A DNA stretch of 17,866 nucleotides from Porticoccus litoralis (GTDB lineage Bacteria > Pseudomonadota > Gammaproteobacteria > Pseudomonadales > Porticoccaceae): contig NZ_JAUUUU010000008.1 in NCBI RefSeq assembly GCF_030676955.1, positions 1 to 17,866 on the forward strand. The letters run 5' to 3'. The notes beneath the pieces are model-generated. The model ran no database searches. It saw nothing but the letters and a program-made list of their open reading frames with translations, and was not told where the DNA came from. Positions 1 through 4,984 of the stretch are shown here, piece after piece. Numbering within the stretch: the stretch's first letter is position 1; each line of letters begins with the position of its first letter. Position numbers and translations under genes: made by a program.

Positions 1-1185
1 GAAAAGTTTGAACGAAATAAGCCCCACGTAAACGTGGGTACGATTGGTCACGTAGACCATGGTAAAACGACGCTGACTGCGGCGCTGACGCGCGTGTGTG
101 CGGAAGTCTGGGGTGGTACAGCGGTGGCGTTTGACGGCATCGACAATGCACCGGAAGAGCGCGAGCGCGGTATTACCATTGCGACCTCCCACGTGGAATA
201 CGATTCACCGAACCGTCACTACGCACACGTAGACTGTCCCGGACACGCTGACTATGTGAAAAACATGATCACTGGTGCGGCGCAGATGGACGGGGCGATC
301 CTGGTTTGTTCTGCAGCGGATGGCCCAATGCCACAAACCCGTGAGCACATCCTGCTGTCCCGTCAGGTAGGCGTACCTTATATTGTGGTCTTCCTGAACA
401 AAGCCGACATGGTTGATGACGAAGAGCTGCTGGAGCTGGTAGAGATGGAAGTTCGCGAACTTCTGGACCAGTACGACTTCCCGGGTGACGATACCCCGAT
501 CATCATCGGCTCTGCCCTGATGGCGCTGGAAGGCAAAGACGATAACGAAATGGGCACTACCGCTGTTAAGAAGCTGGTAGAGACCCTGGACGAGTACATT
601 CCGGAGCCGGAGCGCGCGATTGACCAACCGTTCCTGATGCCGATCGAAGACGTATTCTCCATCTCTGGTCGCGGTACGGTAGTTACCGGTCGTGTAGAGC
701 GCGGCATTATCAAAGTGGGCGAGGAAATCGAAATTGTCGGTATCCACGACACCACCAAGACCACCTGTACCGGTGTTGAGATGTTCCGCAAGCTGCTGGA
801 CGAAGGCCGTGCTGGTGAGAACGTTGGTGTACTGCTGCGCGGTACCAAGCGTGACGAAGTTGAGCGTGGTCAGGTACTGGCGAAGCCGGGCACCATTACC
901 CCGCACACCAAGTTCGAAGCAGAAGTTTATGTGCTGTCCAAGGACGAAGGTGGCCGTCACACGCCGTTCTTCAAAGGCTACCGTCCGCAGTTCTACTTCC
1001 GTACCACTGACGTGACAGGTGCTTGTGAGCTGCCTGAAGGCGTTGAGATGGTCATGCCGGGCGACAACGTGCAGATGGTAGTGACGTTGATTGCACCGAT
1101 TGCGATGGAAGATGGCTTGCGTTTTGCGATCCGTGAAGGTGGCCGTACTGTAGGCGCCGGCGTCGTCGCTAAAGTTATCGAGTAA
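1..1185 (+). CDS. tufB: Elongation factor Tu, copy 1 (5' partial)
   Basis: EF-Tu is the cytoplasmic GTPase that brings aminoacyl-tRNA to the ribosomal A site. The window opens at codon 4 in frame (E-K-F-E-R-N-K), so the start codon and two residues are missing, and 394 residues plus the stop are present. Numbered as in the full copy at 16673, the P-loop GHVDHGKT is at 19-26, DCPGH at 81-85 with the catalytic histidine H85, NKAD at 136-139 and SAL at 174-176; beta-barrel domains 2 and 3 follow to a VAKVIE end. Relative to E. coli EF-Tu there is a three-residue extension around ALEGKDDNEMG, also known in Pseudomonas. I found no difference from the second copy over all 1185 bases. The next genes are tRNA-Trp and secE, the usual tufB setting, which is why I use that symbol. 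The truncation is a window edge, not a broken gene. Confidence 0.97.
   Translation, partial: EKFERNKPHVNVGTIGHVDHGKTTLTAALTRVCAEVWGGTAVAFDGIDNAPEERERGITIATSHVEYDSPNRHYAHVDCPGHADYVKNMITGAAQMDGAILVCSAADGPMPQTREHILLSRQVGVPYIVVFLNKADMVDDEELLELVEMEVRELLDQYDFPGDDTPIIIGSALMALEGKDDNEMGTTAVKKLVETLDEYIPEPERAIDQPFLMPIEDVFSISGRGTVVTGRVERGIIKVGEEIEIVGIHDTTKTTCTGVEMFRKLLDEGRAGENVGVLLRGTKRDEVERGQVLAKPGTITPHTKFEAEVYVLSKDEGGRHTPFFKGYRPQFYFRTTDVTGACELPEGVEMVMPGDNVQMVVTLIAPIAMEDGLRFAIREGGRTVGAGVVAKVIE
1..1185 (+). repeat. Direct repeat copy 1 (tuf)
   Basis: This 1185-bp tract matches 16682-17866 with no mismatch seen, in the same orientation, offset by 16681 bp. It covers tuf from codon 4 to the stop codon. 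The similarity is explained by two tuf genes kept alike by gene conversion, a well-known pattern in gammaproteobacteria. Downstream of the stop the first copy continues into unique sequence. Confidence 0.95.
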
Positions 1186-1213
1186 TCGAACGTAACTGGA
1201 TTTATCCAGCCAG

Positions 1214-1242
1214 GGCCGAGGCCTCTCAGGGGAGCCTCGGCC
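1214..1242 (+). terminator. GC-rich hairpin downstream of tuf copy 1
   Basis: A perfect 9-bp stem (GGCCGAGGC pairing with GCCTCGGCC) with an 11-nt loop begins 28 bp after the tuf stop codon. The following bases (TAGTCGTTAGAG) are not a T run; the only T-rich patch, TTTTG, is 15 bp further on. It may be a weak terminator, a 3' end-protecting stem, or a processing site ahead of tRNA-Trp. Confidence 0.5.
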
Positions 1243-1281
1243 TAGTCGTTAGAGTAGTTTTGTTATCAAGAGTAATGCGAT

Positions 1282-1357
1282 AGGCCAGTAGTTCAATTGG
1301 TAGAGCACCGGTCTCCAAAACCGGGGGTTGGGGGTTCGAGTCCCTCCTGGCCTGCCA
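1282..1357 (+). tRNA. tRNA-Trp (anticodon CCA)
   Basis: This 76-nt tRNA decodes UGG. The acceptor stem AGGCCAG pairs perfectly with CTGGCCT, followed by discriminator G and a genome-encoded CCA end at 1355-1357. The D arm GTTC/GAGC, the anticodon arm CCGGT-CTCCAAA-ACCGG with CCA at 1315-1317, a five-base variable loop and the T arm with loop TTCGAGT are all intact. The core from the D arm through the anticodon arm is as I remember E. coli tRNA-Trp; the acceptor stem differs. It lies between tuf and secE, as in Pseudomonas, and is probably cotranscribed with one or both; I could not identify a convincing promoter of its own. Confidence 0.97.
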
Positions 1358-1415
1358 TTTTAAGTTCAATCTGCGGCAGTTGGATGCTGAGTTTGATAAG
1401 GGCGCAATACGAAAA

Positions 1416-1784
1416 ATGAGTGCAGCGACAGAAGAAAAACAGTATCGATTAGATAGTCTGAAATGGCTGGTCGTTACTGTGCTTGTGGCGGGGGCTATTT
1501 ACGGTAACTACTACTACTCTACGGAATCATTGCTGTACCGGGTGCTGGCTATGTTGGCAGTGGCCCTGGTTGCTGGTTTTGTGGCAGTGCAAACCCGCAA
1601 GGGTGAGAGCTTCATCACGCTGTTGCGAGGTGCCTACACCGAGACCCGGCGAGTGGTTTGGCCAACCCGTCAGGAGCGCAACCAAACCACGCTGATGGTG
1701 GTTGCAGTGGTGCTGATCATGTCGCTGATTCTCTGGGGGCTGGACACGCTGTTTGGCTGGCTGGCCTCAATGGTTATAGGTTAA
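1416..1784 (+). CDS. secE: Preprotein translocase subunit SecE
   Basis: SecE is the small essential inner-membrane subunit that clamps SecY in the SecYEG export channel. The 122-residue product has three hydrophobic segments, about residues 17-34, 39-59 and 93-116, the three-helix arrangement known for E. coli and Pseudomonas SecE. Between helices 2 and 3 lies the conserved cytoplasmic amphipathic region with TETRRVVWPTRQE at about 75-87, whose VVWPT core is the family signature. I chose the ATG at 1416, which gives the 122-residue length I recall for Pseudomonas; the AAGGG at 1398-1402 is a rather distant ribosome site (13-nt spacing). An in-frame TTG at 1380 would add 12 residues but offers no better site. 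nusG follows after 9 bp and its ribosome site begins on the last base of the secE stop codon, so the two are translationally close. Confidence 0.95.
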   Translation: MSAATEEKQYRLDSLKWLVVTVLVAGAIYGNYYYSTESLLYRVLAMLAVALVAGFVAVQTRKGESFITLLRGAYTETRRVVWPTRQERNQTTLMVVAVVLIMSLILWGLDTLFGWLASMVIG

Positions 1785-1793
1785 GAGGTTCAG

Positions 1794-2321
1794 ATGCGCT
1801 GGTATGTGGTACACGCCTATTCAGGCTTTGAAAAGAAAGTGGCTGCGGCACTGAAAGAGCGTGTGGCTCTTTACAGCATGGAAGATCGCTTTGGCGAGAT
1901 TCTGGTTCCCACCGAAGAGGTTGTGGAAATCAAGGGCGGTCAGAAGCGTAAGAGCGAGCGCAAGTTTTTCCCGGGTTATGTGCTGGTGCAGATGGAGCTG
2001 GATGACGAAACCTGGCACCTGGTAAAAGAAACCCCTCGTGTGATGGGGTTCATTGGTGGTAAGGCAGACAAGCCGGCGCCGATTACTGATCGTGAAGCAG
2101 AAACCATTCTGCAGCGCGTACATGACTCGGAAGACAAGCCTCGGCCCAAAACAGTCTTTGAGGCTGGAGAAGTGGTGCGTGTGGTTGATGGCCCGTTCAA
2201 CGACTTTAACGGTGTCGTTGAAGAGGTGAACTACGAAAAAAGTCGACTGCGTGTGTCGGTCTCCATTTTTGGGCGATCCACACCCGTTGAGCTTGAGTTT
2301 ACCCAGGTCGAGAAGGCCTAG
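1794..2321 (+). CDS. nusG: Transcription termination/antitermination protein NusG
   Basis: NusG binds RNA polymerase through its N-terminal NGN domain, raises processivity, and uses its C-terminal KOW domain to contact either Rho or ribosomal protein S10, coupling transcription to translation. The 175-residue product opens with RWYVVHAYSGFEKKV and contains the conserved GEILVPTEEVVE and KRKSERKFFPGYVLVQ blocks of the NGN domain. A linker near residues 105-120 leads to the KOW domain from about 121, with VVRVVDGPFNDFNGVVEEV and the terminal IFGRSTPVELEF. F159 corresponds by counting from the C terminus to E. coli F165 in the S10/Rho contact surface. AGAGG at 1784-1788 lies 5 nt before the ATG, which decides the start. 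It is slightly shorter than the 177-181 residues I recall for relatives, because the N terminus begins just before the WYVV strand. Confidence 0.97.
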   Translation: MRWYVVHAYSGFEKKVAAALKERVALYSMEDRFGEILVPTEEVVEIKGGQKRKSERKFFPGYVLVQMELDDETWHLVKETPRVMGFIGGKADKPAPITDREAETILQRVHDSEDKPRPKTVFEAGEVVRVVDGPFNDFNGVVEEVNYEKSRLRVSVSIFGRSTPVELEFTQVEKA

Positions 2322-2331
2322 TTTTTTTATT

Positions 2332-2356
2332 GCTATTGCCCATTGGGGGTAATAGC
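2332..2356 (+). other. Hairpin in the nusG-rplK spacer
   Basis: GCTATTGCCC pairs with GGGTAATAGC across the five-base loop ATTGG (10 bp with one G-T pair). A run of seven T (2322-2328) lies on its 5' side rather than its 3' side, so it does not have the layout of an intrinsic terminator on either strand. It may be an mRNA processing or stabilising stem that separates nusG from the L1 operator directly downstream. Confidence 0.55.
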
Positions 2357-2397
2357 GGGGAGCCGAAGACGGGTTTTACCCTGAGGCGTTAACACCC
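2357..2397 (+). promoter_or_regulatory. Putative L1 autoregulatory operator in the rplK leader
   Basis: L1 is known to repress its own operon by binding a leader mRNA site that imitates its 23S rRNA site (helices 76-77). Here GGGGAGCC (2357-2364) faces GGCGTTAACACCC (2385-2397). GGG 2358-2360 can pair with CCC 2395-2397, GCC 2362-2364 with GGC 2385-2387, and an asymmetric internal loop GAAGAC/TGA sits under a GGGT-TTT-ACCC hairpin (2371-2381). The GGGAGCC and GGCG...A-CC arrangement resembles the L1 stalk of 23S rRNA as I remember it. The element ends 5 nt before the ribosome site of rplK (AAGGAG at 2402-2407), the right place to block initiation. The assignment is by resemblance and context. 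Confidence 0.6.
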
Positions 2398-2414
2398 ATC
2401 TAAGGAGAAATGAA

Positions 2415-2846
2415 ATGGCAAAGAAGATCGAGGCTTATATTAAGCTTCAGGTTGCCGCCGGACAGGCAAACCCCAGTCCGCCGGTCGGTCCCGCGCTGGG
2501 TCAGCACGGTGTCAACATTATGGAGTTCTGTAAAGCGTTTAACGCACAGACCCAGAGCCTGGAGCAGGGTGCGCCGGTTCCTGTTGTGATCAGCGTATAC
2601 AGCGATCGCAGCTTCACCTTTACCATGAAAACACCGCCGGCTTCTTTCCTGTTGAAAAAAGCTGCCGGTATCAAGAGTGGTAGTGGCCGTCCGAACACGA
2701 ACAAAGTTGGCAAGGTCACCCGCGCTCAACTGGAAGAGATTGCCACCGCTAAAAAACCTGACCTGACTGCTGCCGATATGGACGCAGCAGTTCGTACGAT
2801 TGCTGGATCAGCGCGTGCGATGGGTCTTGATGTGGAGGGGCTGTAA
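2415..2846 (+). CDS. rplK: 50S ribosomal protein L11
   Basis: L11 binds the GTPase-associated centre of 23S rRNA at the base of the L7/L12 stalk and takes part in elongation-factor turnover and in RelA activation. The 143-residue product is the usual length. The N-terminal domain contains the proline-rich PSPPVGPALGQHGVNIMEFC at about residues 20-39, the segment associated with thiostrepton binding. The C-terminal RNA-binding domain follows from about residue 72 and includes KKAAGIKSGSGRPNTNKVGK. AAGGAG at 2402-2407, 7 nt before the ATG, gives a strong start. Its stop codon directly abuts the rplA start with no gap, which fits translational coupling and joint repression by L1 through the upstream leader element. 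Confidence 0.98.
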   Translation: MAKKIEAYIKLQVAAGQANPSPPVGPALGQHGVNIMEFCKAFNAQTQSLEQGAPVPVVISVYSDRSFTFTMKTPPASFLLKKAAGIKSGSGRPNTNKVGKVTRAQLEEIATAKKPDLTAADMDAAVRTIAGSARAMGLDVEGL

Positions 2847-3542
2847 ATGGCTAAGTTGTCCAAGCGTCTTCGCGCGATCAATGAAAAAGTTGTTAATGGC
2901 AAACAGTATCCGATTGCTGATGCCATTGCTCTGCTGAAAGAAATTTCTACGGTTAAATTTTCAGAAACCGTTGATGTGGCGATCAATCTGGGTATTGATC
3001 CGCGCAAATCTGACCAGAACGTTCGTGGTGCCACCACGTTGCCGAACGGAACCGGTAAAACGGTTCGCGTTGCCGTGTTTACTCAAGGTGAAGCTGCTGA
3101 AGCTGCTAAAGCCGCAGGTGCCGACCTGGTGGGTATGGAAGATCTGGCAGAACAGGTCAAGGCCGGAAACATGGACTTTGACGTAGTTATCGCTGACCCT
3201 GCCGCTATGCGCGTAGTGGGTCAGTTGGGCCAGGTGCTCGGCCCCCGTGGCCTGATGCCCAACCCGAAAACTGGAACAGTAACTCCCGATGTTGCAACCG
3301 CTGTTAAGAACGCAAAAGCCGGTCAGGTGCGTTTCCGCGCTGATAAAAACGGCATTGTGCACGGTGGTATTGGCAGCATCTCTTTTGAGCCCACGGCTCT
3401 GAAAGAAAACCTGGAAGCGTTGCTGGCTGACCTTAAAAAAGCCAAGCCTGCATCAGCCAAGGGTGTGTACCTGAAAAAAGTAACCCTCTCCACCACCATG
3501 GGGCCGGGTGTGATTATTGATCAGGCCTCTCTGGAGAGCTGA
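2847..3542 (+). CDS. rplA: 50S ribosomal protein L1
   Basis: L1 forms the mobile L1 stalk next to the ribosomal E site and helps release deacylated tRNA; free L1 also represses translation of the rplK-rplA mRNA. The 231-residue product has the family's two-domain pattern: N-terminal and C-terminal parts form domain I, while a middle segment, about 68-160, forms domain II. The signature GQLGQVLGPRGLMPNPKTGT is at about residues 128-147 and the end carries TLSTTMGPGV. GGAGGGG at 2834-2840 inside the rplK end lies 6 nt before the ATG. rplJ does not follow closely: a 274-bp structured leader intervenes, so the L11-L1 and L10-L12 units are separately controlled at the RNA level. Confidence 0.98.
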   Translation: MAKLSKRLRAINEKVVNGKQYPIADAIALLKEISTVKFSETVDVAINLGIDPRKSDQNVRGATTLPNGTGKTVRVAVFTQGEAAEAAKAAGADLVGMEDLAEQVKAGNMDFDVVIADPAAMRVVGQLGQVLGPRGLMPNPKTGTVTPDVATAVKNAKAGQVRFRADKNGIVHGGIGSISFEPTALKENLEALLADLKKAKPASAKGVYLKKVTLSTTMGPGVIIDQASLES

Positions 3543-3576
3543 TCCCGAACCTGACGGTTCGAACAAACTTTGGGGT

Positions 3577-3701
3577 CTGGGTCGCGGTTAAGTAGTACGC
3601 ACCCGGGCCGTCAAAGACCGTAGGTGCCTCCGGGTCTAATGGTTCTTTTAAGCCTTCGGGCTGTAGTTGAAGGAAACGCCTACGCAGACGGTGTGACCCA
3701 G
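3577..3701 (+). promoter_or_regulatory. L10-type ribosomal protein leader RNA
   Basis: The rplA-rplJ spacer folds into a multi-stem structure. The closing stem pairs CTGGGTC (3577-3583) perfectly with GACCCAG (3695-3701). Inside it, CGTAGGTG (3619-3626) pairs with CGCCTACG (3677-3684) with one G-T pair, followed by the unpaired CAGACGGTG segment that I associate with the L10 leader kink-turn. A further AGCC-TTCG-GGCT stem with a UUCG tetraloop sits at 3651-3662. In proteobacteria the L10(L12)4 complex is known to bind such a leader and repress rplJ-rplL translation. ACCCGG (3601-3606) can instead pair with CCGGGT (3630-3635), which would form a pseudoknot or compete with the 3619-3626 stem. 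Pairings are read directly; the family assignment rests on position and recall. Confidence 0.72.
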
Positions 3702-3771
3702 TTCAGTATTCTTTTGACTGGATTTGATCACCGAAACGGCATCAGTCGATGTTTGATTGATGTTTAACCAG

Positions 3772-3795
3772 TTGGCCCTCCTTCGGGGTGGTCAA
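3772..3795 (+). other. UUCG-loop hairpin just upstream of the rplJ ribosome site
   Basis: TTGGCCCTCC pairs with GGGTGGTCAA around a TTCG loop; the stem has one C-T mismatch and two G-T pairs. It ends 8 nt before the AGGAG at 3804-3808. There is no T run after it, so it is not a terminator. It probably belongs to the rplJ translational control region, keeping the ribosome site in an open stretch or coupling it to the L10 leader fold upstream. Confidence 0.55.
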
Positions 3796-3816
3796 TTAAA
3801 TCCAGGAGATAATCTC

Positions 3817-4347
3817 GTGGCATTGAATCTCGAAGACAAAAAAGCGATTGTCGCTGAAGTTAACGAGACTGCTGGCAATGCATTGTCACTGGTAATCGCT
3901 GACGCTCGCGGCGTCAACGTGACAGATATGACTGAGCTCCGTGCCAAGGCTCGCGAACAAAAAATCGACCTGCGTGTTGTGCGTAATACCCTCGCCAAAC
4001 GCGCTTTTGAAGGTACCGATTTTGAGTGCGTGTCCGACGTACTGACCGGTCCGTCACTATTCGGTTTCTCAATGGAGGATCCGGGTGCCGCAGCACGCCT
4101 GTTCAAAGAATTTGCAAAAACAAATGACAAATTCGAGATCAAGGCGCTGTCCGTCAGTGGACAACTGTTGGATAAAGCGCAAGTTGATGTGCTCGCTAAT
4201 CTGCCGACCCTTGAGCAAGCGCTCGGTCAGTTGGTCAGCGTGATGATCGCACCGGTTTCCAAGCTGGTTCGTACCCTCAACGATGTGCCTTCCAAAGTGA
4301 CTCGTGTTGTAGCGGCTGTTCGCGACCAGAAGCAGGAAGCTGCTTAA
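3817..4347 (+). CDS. rplJ: 50S ribosomal protein L10
   Basis: L10 anchors the L7/L12 dimers to 23S rRNA at the base of the stalk, and the L10-L12 complex also acts as translational repressor of this operon. I take the GTG at 3817 as start: AGGAG at 3804-3808 lies 8 nt upstream and the protein then begins (V/M)ALNLEDKKAIVAEV as in relatives. The in-frame ATG at 3757 would add 20 residues encoded across the leader hairpin and lacks a good ribosome site. The 176-residue product has the rRNA-binding N-terminal domain with RVVRNTLAKRA near residues 51-61, the GPSLFGFSMEDPGAAARLFKEFAK region, and a C-terminal helix (LVRTLNDVPSKVTRVVAAVRD) that carries the L12-binding sites. rplL follows after 48 bp. 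Confidence 0.96.
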   Translation: MALNLEDKKAIVAEVNETAGNALSLVIADARGVNVTDMTELRAKAREQKIDLRVVRNTLAKRAFEGTDFECVSDVLTGPSLFGFSMEDPGAAARLFKEFAKTNDKFEIKALSVSGQLLDKAQVDVLANLPTLEQALGQLVSVMIAPVSKLVRTLNDVPSKVTRVVAAVRDQKQEAA

Positions 4348-4395
4348 TTCGTGACATCGTTTATTTAAACTTATTTTTTATCAGGAGATTGAGTC

Positions 4396-4776
4396 ATGGC
4401 TCTATCAAAAGATGACATTTTGAATGCAATTGCTGAAATGAGTGTTATGGATGTTGTAGAACTCGTTGAAGCAATGGAAGAAAAATTCGGCGTATCTGCC
4501 GCTGCGGCTGTTGCTGTTGCTGCTGCTCCTGCTGCTGGTGGCGAAGCTGCTGCAGCTGAAGAACAAACCGAGTTTGATATCGTTCTGAGCGCTGCAGGCG
4601 AGAAGAAAGTCAACGTGATCAAAGCAGTTCGCGGTCTGACTGGTCTGGGCCTGAAAGAAGCCAAAGAACTTGTTGATAGTGCTCCTTCTACTCTGAAAGA
4701 AGGCGTTTCTAAAGACGAGGCTGAAGCAGCCAAGAAAGAACTGGAAGAGGCTGGCGCAACTGTCGAACTTAAATAA
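4396..4776 (+). CDS. rplL: 50S ribosomal protein L7/L12
   Basis: L7/L12 forms the flexible, multi-copy stalk that recruits EF-Tu, EF-G and IF2 and stimulates their GTPase cycles. The 126-residue acidic product shows all three parts: an N-terminal dimerisation and L10-binding region (1-33), an alanine- and glycine-rich hinge (about 34-56), and the globular C-terminal domain (57-126). The C-terminal domain carries the factor-binding surface around KKVNVIKAVRGLTGLGLKEA. AGGAG at 4383-4387, 8 nt before the ATG, decides the start. It shares the L10 leader with rplJ. In bacteria L12 is made in several-fold excess over L10 and over polymerase subunits, which fits its own good ribosome site and the terminator-like hairpin placed before rpoB. 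Confidence 0.98.
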   Translation: MALSKDDILNAIAEMSVMDVVELVEAMEEKFGVSAAAAVAVAAAPAAGGEAAAAEEQTEFDIVLSAAGEKKVNVIKAVRGLTGLGLKEAKELVDSAPSTLKEGVSKDEAEAAKKELEEAGATVELK

Positions 4777-4801
4777 GTTCGACGTGCTTGACGCGCTGGT
4801 T

Positions 4802-4936
4802 GTCTGATTAATTGTCAGACATGGGCTGGCGGGCTTTTGCCCGCCGGCCTTTTCCCGCTTATGGCAGGTCCATTAAGCGGGTTCAAAAAAAGCCCTATTG
4901 TCGCTATGACATGTGGGCAATCAGCCAGAAGGCTGA
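4802..4936 (+). other. Multi-hairpin rplL-rpoB spacer (likely processed leader)
   Basis: Four successive stems lie in this spacer. GTCTGA/TCAGAC (4802-4807 with 4815-4820) is a perfect 6-bp stem. The second is the terminator-like stem listed separately at 4824-4849. CCCGCTTA/TAAGCGGG (4854-4861 with 4874-4881) is a perfect 8-bp stem that can be extended by TGG/CCA inside. TCAGCC/GGCTGA (4921-4926 with 4931-4936) is a perfect 6-bp stem with loop AGAA. In E. coli the same spacer holds a partial attenuator and an RNase III processing site; I infer a similar role. About 48 bp remain before the rpoB start, in which I see only its ribosome site. Confidence 0.6.
4824..4853 (+). terminator. Intrinsic-terminator-like attenuator between rplL and rpoB
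   Basis: An 11-bp GC-rich stem (4824-4834 with 4839-4849, one G-T pair) closes on a TTTT loop and is followed by TTTT at 4850-4853. This is the layout of an intrinsic terminator with a short U tract, so read-through is expected. The position matches the known E. coli attenuator that lowers rpoBC expression relative to the upstream ribosomal protein genes. Confidence 0.75.
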
Positions 4937-4984
4937 ACAATGCTGAATGGTCTGCCTGACCAAGTGAACGTGCTGGGGAAAATG

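Noticed and set aside
1380..1415. A TTG start giving SecE 12 more residues
   Set aside because: The extension (DAEFDKGAIRK) is not typical of SecE, and the ATG at 1416 gives the 122 residues I recall for Pseudomonas.
2326..2355. Possible promoter TTTATT-18 bp-TAATAG before rplK
   Set aside because: The -35 match is poor, the -10 box lies inside the 2332-2356 hairpin, and nusG ends just upstream. Not strong enough to list.
3714..3742. TTGACT at 3714-3719 as the -35 of an rplJ promoter
   Set aside because: No acceptable -10 box occurs at 16-18 bp spacing, so I did not call a promoter there.
4495..4563. Repetitive GCT/GCA-rich tract in rplL that looks like a microsatellite
   Set aside because: It encodes the normal alanine-rich hinge of L7/L12; the codon repetition follows from its composition.
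4940..4984. A 15-codon N-terminal extension of RpoB from the ATG at 4940
   Set aside because: It has no good ribosome site, its residues are atypical, and the 4985 start has GGGGA at the right distance and the family N terminus MAYSYTEKKRIRK.
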